Shown here: piece after piece, positions 3,801 to 6,260 of the stretch
Layout: each line of letters begins with the position of its first letter
Numbering within the stretch: position 1 is the stretch's first letter
NCBI GenBank assembly: GCA_002254285.1
Contig: NIUZ01000106.1
Coordinates: forward strand, 1-6,260
Reading direction: 5' to 3'
Source of the DNA: Bacteroidetes bacterium 4572_112
GTDB lineage: Bacteria; Bacteroidota; Bacteroidia; Bacteroidales; UBA1556
DNA: 6,260 nucleotides
Translations under genes and position numbers: made by a program
The notes under the pieces: generated by a model
Told to the model about the DNA's origin: nothing
Seen by the model: the letters and a program-made list of their open reading frames with translations, nothing else
Databases searched by the model: none

Positions 3801-6260
3801 CAGCATTAATATTTGATGAGAAAGCAACAGTAGGAATAGCATGAATATTAGTGGTCTTTATGTTCGTATTAGTACATCCACTGTCTGTTAGCATCAAGTT
3901 TATGACTTTATTTCCCACAGTATCCCAAACAACTTCAAATGGACCTTGCCCTGTACCTGATATAATTGTAGCATTACTTAAATCCCATGTATAATTTGCA
4001 GTTGCATTAGCATCACCTATATAATTAATGTATGCAGTATCAGACTCACAGTAATTAGCATCAATAGTAAAGTCTACTGATGGTAAGCCTATAACATTTA
4101 TAAACGTATTTGCCGATGCTTGACATCCATTATTGTCAATATAATTATAGAAGATATTATGTGTACCAATACCTGCAATTGCAGGAAAGAATTTATTATC
4201 ATTAGTTGATACTGCTGTGCCAAAATAGCTTCCTCCAGAAGGGGCTGCTGTATTTAAATCAACATAAGTAGTATTTTCGCAGGCATCAGATAATTGACCA
4301 ATACTTACGTTTGGCAAAGCATTCATTTGAATGATTAGAGTATCTGAACCAGAGCATCCATTAGCATCGGTATATAAGTATGTATACTCTTGAGAACCGC
4401 TGCTTGCTAAGTCTAAGTATATCAGATTATCGATTAAACCACTTCCGTCAAACTCACCGCCACTAGGTGTTGCTATTAATAATACGGTATCGTTTGTCAA
4501 GCAATATGCAGTAGCATTAGCATTAGAAAAAGCGACTGTAGGGTTTGTGTTTATAGTAAAGTTTATTGTATCGCTATTGACACAATTGTTGGCATCAGTA
4601 TATATATAGATAAGCTCTTTATTTCCTAGTCCTAAATTTTGGGGATAAATAATACCTTCTTGATTAATTCCACCTTGAAATACTCCTCCTGTTTCGGAAG
4701 GTATAATGGTATCAGACTCATCATTATAGCAATATTGACTATTATATCCACTTAGTGATATTTCTGGAATATCATTTATAATTAATTTTAACGAATCGGC
4801 ATTACTAATGCTACAACCATAATAATCAGATATTGATGATATGCTAAATAGGGTATTAGTGTCAGGACTGAAATAATCAAGCATTACTGTATTTACCGTG
4901 TCTATTAGTAAAGTGTTGTTAATTTTCCAGTTGACAATCATAGGGAAAGTGCCATAAAGGTCGGTGCGAACTTGAGTGGAGTCTCCTAAACAAATACTAG
5001 GGTTTTGTGTTGAAATATTTGCTGATAACTCTGGTGTAAATTGTACATGTATTTGATCAGAATTTGATTTTCCATAATTATCAATCACGGTAACAGAATA
5101 AACACCAGTAGTATTTACTGTTATGCTAGATGCTGTGTCACCAAATACATTTGGTCCACTCCATAAATAATGATATTCTTCTTCATTATTTAGTTGAGGA
5201 CTAATAGATAGAGAATCATTAAAGCATATTGTTGTGTCATTACCTAAATCAACAACAAAAGTGTTAATAATACCGAAGTTATCTATCGATAATGTATAAT
5301 CGCTCATTTCACCAGATACTATATATACACCAATTTGGTATTTTTGATCGCTAAATTGGCCAATAGGAATATTAAAAGTATGCCATAAAGTGTCATTGAT
5401 ATAGTTTGATGGGTTTATAGAATATATAAGTTCAACTCCTTCATCACAGTTCATTAAAATAAAATTAATAGAATCATAAAATTCAACAATAGGATTAAAT
5501 TTGAACTCAAAAGTATAAACTGATTGAGGTTTAATAATACCAATATAATTATCCATAATGGCATATGCATCTTGACTCATTTGTTGAGTCCCATATGCAA
5601 GTGCATTTGTAGAATAACCAAATAATCCGGCCTTTACAATTGCAAATTCACTAAGCATCCAACCATCATAGAAAAAACTTATGCCTGTCATATCATCTCC
5701 ACCTGGAGATTCAGGGATTTCTTCTTCTGAACTTTGATTGTCAAAACTTTCGATAAACGATATAGGGTGGTATTTAAATAAATCGATGTGATTTATTAAT
5801 GTATCATTTTCTGCTATCGAATCATTGGATAATGTTGTATATGTTTTAATTTTGAATACATCATTATGATAGCTATCAATAGTCCCTAAAAACACAGTTG
5901 CTTCGCCTGTATATGCATCTAGAGTATCGGTTATTAATGCGCTAAAACTAGCAGGTGAACTACAGTCAATATCTATATTTACAGGGATATTAGTTTGTTG
6001 CTGTGTGCCGAAATTTCTAATGGTTGCAAATATGGAATCATTTAATGAGCCACAATCACCTTCATCTGTTGTAATAATACTAATAACTCCAACATCATTT
6101 GGCTTAGGCTCATAAATAAGTATTTCATCTATGTAAATATTATCCTCCTTATAATCTTTTAGTATTCCATTGAAAGCAATATTAATATCACCTCCCACAA
6201 AACTATCTAAAACAAATTCCAAGGTAGCGTAACTATTATAAGTAGTATTCCAACTTGAAT
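802..6260 (-). CDS. Giant multidomain T9SS-secreted surface protein (PKD, Ig-like, PSGG repeats, FN3, type A sorting domain); 5' end cut by the window edge
   Basis: The frame has no stop from 6260 down to the TAA at 804-802 (at least 1818 codons). Numbering starts at the TTG at 6222, but that codon is not a likely start: 12 more open codons precede it (SSWNTTYNSYAT) and belong to the same domain. Domain order: jelly-roll tail (to 40), CARDB-like (43-145), second jelly-roll (153-322), two Ig-like (324-485, opening DLGNDTTIC), PSGG module (486-560), compound repeat A (561-796), compound repeat B (797-1031), Ig-like (1032-1109), PKD-like (1110-1194), Ig-like (1195-1274), canonical PKD (1275-1356), two Ig-like (1357-1521), two FN3-like (1522-1690), Asn/Thr-rich linker (1691-1724), T9SS sorting domain (1725-1806). 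Such proteins cross the outer membrane through T9SS and are attached to the surface or released, and many act in adhesion. No catalytic motif is visible; an enzymatic domain such as a peptidase could lie in the missing N-terminus. The signal peptide is also out of view. No specific named protein is recognised. Confidence 0.93.
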   Translation of the reverse strand, partial: SSWNTTYNSYATLEFVLDSFVGGDINIAFNGILKDYKEDNIYIDEILIYEPKPNDVGVISIITTDEGDCGSLNDSIFATIRNFGTQQQTNIPVNIDIDCSSPASFSALITDTLDAYTGEATVFLGTIDSYHNDVFKIKTYTTLSNDSIAENDTLINHIDLFKYHPISFIESFDNQSSEEEIPESPGGDDMTGISFFYDGWMLSEFAIVKAGLFGYSTNALAYGTQQMSQDAYAIMDNYIGIIKPQSVYTFEFKFNPIVEFYDSINFILMNCDEGVELIYSINPSNYINDTLWHTFNIPIGQFSDQKYQIGVYIVSGEMSDYTLSIDNFGIINTFVVDLGNDTTICFNDSLSISPQLNNEEEYHYLWSGPNVFGDTASSITVNTTGVYSVTVIDNYGKSNSDQIHVQFTPELSANISTQNPSICLGDSTQVRTDLYGTFPMIVNWKINNTLLIDTVNTVMLDYFSPDTNTLFSISSISDYYGCSISNADSLKLIINDIPEISLSGYNSQYCYNDESDTIIPSETGGVFQGGINQEGIIYPQNLGLGNKELIYIYTDANNCVNSDTINFTINTNPTVAFSNANATAYCLTNDTVLLIATPSGGEFDGSGLIDNLIYLDLASSGSQEYTYLYTDANGCSGSDTLIIQMNALPNVSIGQLSDACENTTYVDLNTAAPSGGSYFGTAVSTNDNKFFPAIAGIGTHNIFYNYIDNNGCQASANTFINVIGLPSVDFTIDANYCESDTAYINYIGDANATANYTWDLSNATIISGTGQGPFEVVWDTVGNKVINLMLTDSGCTNTNIKTTNIHAIPTVAFSSNINAAYCQTDDSLILSATPSGGQYFRNGPTNNIFHFNSVSPDTYQYSYTFTDEYGCTGSDTVDIAINALPEVSLSQFADACENDAFVDLNNATPSGGNYYGTGVSANKFFPASAGVGTHTIFYNYIDSNGCQANESANINIISSPIANFSIDATVCKSEIASLSNNSTVSSSATFNWNFDNANIISGIGAGPYELTWDNTGFKNISLIVSDSGCTSFIFQNYTNVLDAFANISYVGNDSACYGQNVTLFTNSGSSNSFQWSDTSGNLVSTQDTLSFYSASETGMYFVSNTNSNGCTAISDTINITINPEIICDFTLPNIACNNDMVNVSYIGNSGISASYNWNFDSGIIASGSNSGPYNILWDTDGIKNVSLIVEDNNCSSSEVNKIINIQTTTALITVIGDTNFCEGGSVTLSANSGAYTYEWYRNGVSTSNTQALYQATQSGSYTVVVTDNNTLCSQTSDSINITVNTTDFGIAFSANQTNINIPPFIVDYNNQTTNANEYFWMWSFGDGNTSSFVNPSHQYDYNGNYTVSLVAQNVNTGCIDTLSKANYISCTGGSPDPCNISADMGNIGGNEVCPEDSVKFFAIDHTNGINYQWLIDGSIIAGATDSVLYASSTGLYQLMVSDTSCTQFSQPFALTQYVTVTPIILTNGSIQPCTNDSMELYVSTSFSTYQWSNGASDASIYAKTSGIYTVTISDNNACTSTSSPYILNASLLNVPDICIVGIDTVTNHNRVIWERQNADMIDSFRIYRESNVAGIYDLIGSQPFSTLSVFEDVNSNPAQMAYRYRITAVDTCGMETSPSPIHKTLHLTINAGLGGVWNLIWTNYEGFNFGSYKIYRSSDSTNMQLLTQIQSNLTSFTDLNPPTGDVYYQIEIVSPYPCYADSIYSKANTNYNTSRSNTANTANAVNTSLHNYTNTNIEASIYPNPNSGQFTIEIGNLSKSVVNMKVFTTVGKEIYSDKFNTYGKTIKRINLKQLPKGIYFIQLNSSDGGLYRGKIIIN
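805..1050 (-). other. T9SS type A C-terminal sorting domain (Por_Secre_tail type)
   Basis: Residues 1725-1806 (82 aa, the usual length) form a short beta-sandwich signal ending at the stop codon. The three family hallmarks are present in order: SIYPNPNSGQFTIEI (1728-1742, the YPNP...G motif), a central MKVFTTVGKEIY strand pair, and LPKGIYFIQL with a final basic strand RGKIIIN. In this family the domain directs export across the outer membrane and is normally removed by the PorU sortase, often with attachment to A-LPS. It identifies the protein as T9SS cargo and the host as a Bacteroidota member with high confidence. Confidence 0.95.
1051..1152 (-). other. Asn/Thr/Ser-rich low-complexity linker before the sorting domain
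   Basis: Residues 1691-1724 are dominated by Asn, Thr and Ser, with a small local repetition (SNTANTANAVNT) encoded by alternating AAT and ACT/GCT-like codons. Linkers of this composition commonly separate the mature protein from the T9SS sorting domain, and PorU cleavage would be expected at its C-terminal end or at the start of the next domain. The composition is seen in the sequence; the cleavage role is inferred. Confidence 0.7.
1153..1659 (-). other. Two fibronectin type III-like domains
   Basis: Residues 1522-1610 and 1614-1690 share the FN3 pattern. A Trp sits in strand B (NRVIWERQ; VWNLIWTNYEG). Next is a strand ending in the S-F/Y-x-I-Y-R motif (DSFRIYRES; GSYKIYRSS), then a 'hydrophobic-x-D' strand (SVFEDVNS; TSFTDLNP), and last a Tyr-rich strand (AYRYRITAVD; VYYQIEIVS). 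In similar Bacteroidota proteins FN3 pairs sit just before the sorting domain and act as stalk or spacer modules. Each also carries a late Cys (TCG near 1600; YPCYAD near 1686). Confidence 0.75.
1660..2154 (-). other. Two Ig-like (SprB/CHU-type) domains
   Basis: Residues 1357-1449 and 1450-1521. Each has a Cys early (EVCPEDSVKF; QPCTNDSMEL), the Trp of strand C (YQWLIDGS; YQWSNGAS), and the closing pattern S/T-G-x-Y-x-(L/V)-x-(V/I)-S-D ending in Cys (TGLYQLMVSDTSC; SGIYTVTISDNNAC). The two cysteines per domain fit a disulfide. These are the Ig-like modules found in gliding and adhesion proteins of Bacteroidota, and a ligand cannot be inferred. Confidence 0.75.
2155..2400 (-). other. Canonical PKD domain
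   Basis: Residues 1275-1356 contain the defining WSFGDG (1310-1315) followed by NPSHQYDYNGNYTVSLVAQN, the P-x-H-x-Y...G-x-Y-x-V-x-L pattern of PKD domains. It is the only one of the four PKD-type modules in this protein with the classical FGDG core. PKD domains are extracellular beta-sandwich spacers or protein/carbohydrate interaction modules. Confidence 0.92.
2401..2640 (-). other. Ig-like (SprB/CHU-type) domain between PKD modules
   Basis: Residues 1195-1274 carry FCEGGSVTLSA, then YEWYRNG and SGSYTVVVTD, and close with LCSQTSDSINITVN. This is the same Ig-like plan as at 1660-2154, again with one Cys near each end. It separates the third PKD-like module from the canonical PKD domain. Confidence 0.75.
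2641..2895 (-). other. PKD-like module, third and most divergent copy
   Basis: Residues 1110-1194 repeat the plan of the PKD-like module that ends each compound repeat: IACNNDM, then YNWNFDSGIIASG, GPYNILWDTDG, KNVSLIVEDNNC. It lacks the WSFGDG core but keeps the Trp-x-Phe-Asp strand and the K-x-(I/V)-S-L-I-V strand. It stands alone, without the two PSGG modules that precede the other copies, so it looks like an older or separately inserted member. Confidence 0.75.
2896..3129 (-). other. Ig-like domain closing the repeat region
   Basis: Residues 1032-1109 show SACYGQNVTLFTNSG, then FQWSDTSGN, and TGMYFVSNTNSNGC before the closing SDTINITIN. This is an Ig-like module with the usual strand-C Trp and two Cys. 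It follows directly after the second compound repeat and takes the place where a third PSGG pair would be if the compound repeat continued. Confidence 0.7.
3130..3834 (-). repeat. Compound repeat copy B (PSGG-PSGG-PKD-like), 235 aa
   Basis: Residues 797-1031 form the second of two in-frame tandem copies. Submodules are a PSGG module (797-872, opening PTVAFS, with ATPSGGQYF and GCTGSDTV), a second PSGG module (873-947, with DACEN, TPSGGNYYGTGVS and GCQA), and a PKD-like module (948-1031, with FNWNFDNANIISG, GPYELTWDNTG and KNISLIVSDSGC). Submodule lengths of 76, 75 and 84 nearly equal those of copy A (76, 77, 83). The best-conserved DNA is at 3419-3495, where I count about 10 differences from copy A in 77 bases. 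Confidence 0.88.
3835..4542 (-). repeat. Compound repeat copy A (PSGG-PSGG-PKD-like), 236 aa
   Basis: Residues 561-796 form the first of two tandem copies. Submodules are a PSGG module (561-636, PTVAFS, ATPSGGEFDGSG, GCSGSDTL), a second PSGG module (637-713, ALPNVSIGQLSDACEN, APSGGSYFGTAVS, NKFFPAIAGIGTH, GCQA), and a PKD-like module (714-796, YTWDLSNATIISG, GPFEVVWDTVG, KVINLMLTDSGC). PSGG modules of this type recur in large Bacteroidota surface proteins. Cys near the start (YC, AC) and near the end (GC) of each would allow one disulfide per module. Confidence 0.88.
4543..4767 (-). repeat. Single, diverged PSGG-type module ahead of the compound repeats
   Basis: Residues 486-560 follow the PSGG plan (PEISLSGYNSQYC, SETGGVFQGG, YTDANNCVNSDTINFTIN) but have ETGG where the others have PSGG, and 'NNC' for 'NGC'. 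At 75 residues it is the same size as the four modules inside the compound repeats, so it is the fifth member of the family in this protein. Confidence 0.8.
4768..5253 (-). other. Two Ig-like domains opening the repeat region
   Basis: Residues 324-396 open with VDLGNDTTIC, a recurrent opening of Ig-like modules in Bacteroidota giant proteins, then YLWSGPN and TGVYSVTVIDNYG. Unusually it lacks the terminal Cys: NYGKSNSD stands where others have GC. Residues 397-485 show PSICLGDSTQV, VNWKINN and YYGCSIS, a looser second Ig-like domain. Boundaries of the second one are approximate. Confidence 0.65.
5257..5766 (-). other. Complete jelly-roll (cleaved-adhesin / choice-of-anchor J-like) domain
   Basis: Residues 153-322 begin PISFIESFDN and end SIDNFGI, the bracket typical of these roughly 170-residue lectin-like beta-sandwich domains in T9SS cargo. 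Internal landmarks include GWML (start of the sandwich), NALAYG, VYTFEFKFNPI, and LWHTFNIPIG, the 'W-x-x-x-x-I/V' strand before the last turn. Family members often bind carbohydrate or other matrix ligands. Assignment is by pattern only; a structure-based search would be needed to name the exact family. Confidence 0.65.
5788..6096 (-). other. CARDB-like beta-sandwich domain
   Basis: Residues 43-145 begin DVGVISI, continue with DSIFATIRNFGTQQQTNIPVNI, and later have ATVFLGTI and SIAENDTL. This 'DVGV...V.I.N.GT...N.PV' pattern is characteristic of the CARDB-like domains that sit between jelly-roll domains in Bacteroidota secreted proteins. The role is probably structural or adhesive. Confidence 0.6.
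6103..6260 (-). other. C-terminal end of a first jelly-roll domain, cut by the window edge
   Basis: The frame upstream of the TTG at 6222 reads SSWNTTYNSYAT and continues LEFVLDSFVGGDINIAF...DNIYIDEILIYEP. A Trp strand, then 'I-A-F' and a final 'D-N-I-Y-I-D-E-I' strand is how jelly-roll (MAM / choice-of-anchor J-like) domains end, and it resembles the end of the complete domain at 5257-5766. This shows that coding sequence extends beyond the window. Confidence 0.7.

Noticed and set aside
3130..4542. CRISPR-like or mobile-element repeat
   Set aside because: The repeat is in frame, encodes protein modules, has a 702-708 bp period with no spacers, and has no inverted ends or target-site duplications.
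802..6222. Taking the TTG at 6222 as the genuine start of a complete gene
   Set aside because: The frame is open to the window edge, the upstream codons continue the same domain, and the supposed N-terminus lacks a signal peptide.

Overview
The window is an AT-rich stretch, by eye about one third GC, and it most likely comes from a member of the Bacteroidota. Three things point there. The large secreted protein ends in a type IX secretion system (T9SS) type A sorting domain. It is built from the PKD, Ig-like and 'PSGG' modules typical of giant Bacteroidota surface proteins. The only promoter-like site matches the Bacteroidota -7 consensus TAnnTTTG rather than a sigma-70 -10 box, and no Shine-Dalgarno sequence precedes the one visible start codon.

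Layout: both genes lie on the minus strand and both are cut by the window edges. From right to left, positions 6260 to 802 hold one continuous frame of at least 1818 codons for a multidomain secreted or surface protein. Its stop codon is at 802-804 and its true start lies beyond the right edge. The TTG at 6222 is not a credible start, because the frame stays open through 6260 and continues the same beta-sandwich domain. An 85-bp gap (717-801) follows, holding an intrinsic terminator for the large gene and a probable promoter for the next one. Positions 716 to 1 hold the first 238 codons of a family 4 (GT4) glycosyltransferase whose C-terminal half lies beyond the left edge.

The large protein, in order, has the tail of a jelly-roll domain, a CARDB-like domain, a complete second jelly-roll of the cleaved-adhesin/'choice-of-anchor' kind, and two Ig-like domains. 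Then come one PSGG module, a compound unit (PSGG-PSGG-PKD-like) present twice in tandem with a 236-residue period, and an Ig-like domain. The rest is a third PKD-like module, Ig-like, a canonical PKD (WSFGDG), two Ig-like, two FN3-like domains, an Asn/Thr-rich linker and the T9SS sorting domain. No catalytic domain is visible, and one could lie upstream. The likely role is an exported, cell-surface-attached or released adhesin-like protein.

The two genes are codirectional, but the terminator suggests separate transcription. A functional link, such as glycosyltransferase, A-LPS anchor and T9SS cargo, is possible but is inference only. I found no RNA genes, mobile elements, CRISPR arrays or complete new system. 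The points most worth checking are the compound tandem duplication, the promoter embedded in the terminator with almost no leader, and the high density of Bacteroidota-type O-glycosylation sequons.
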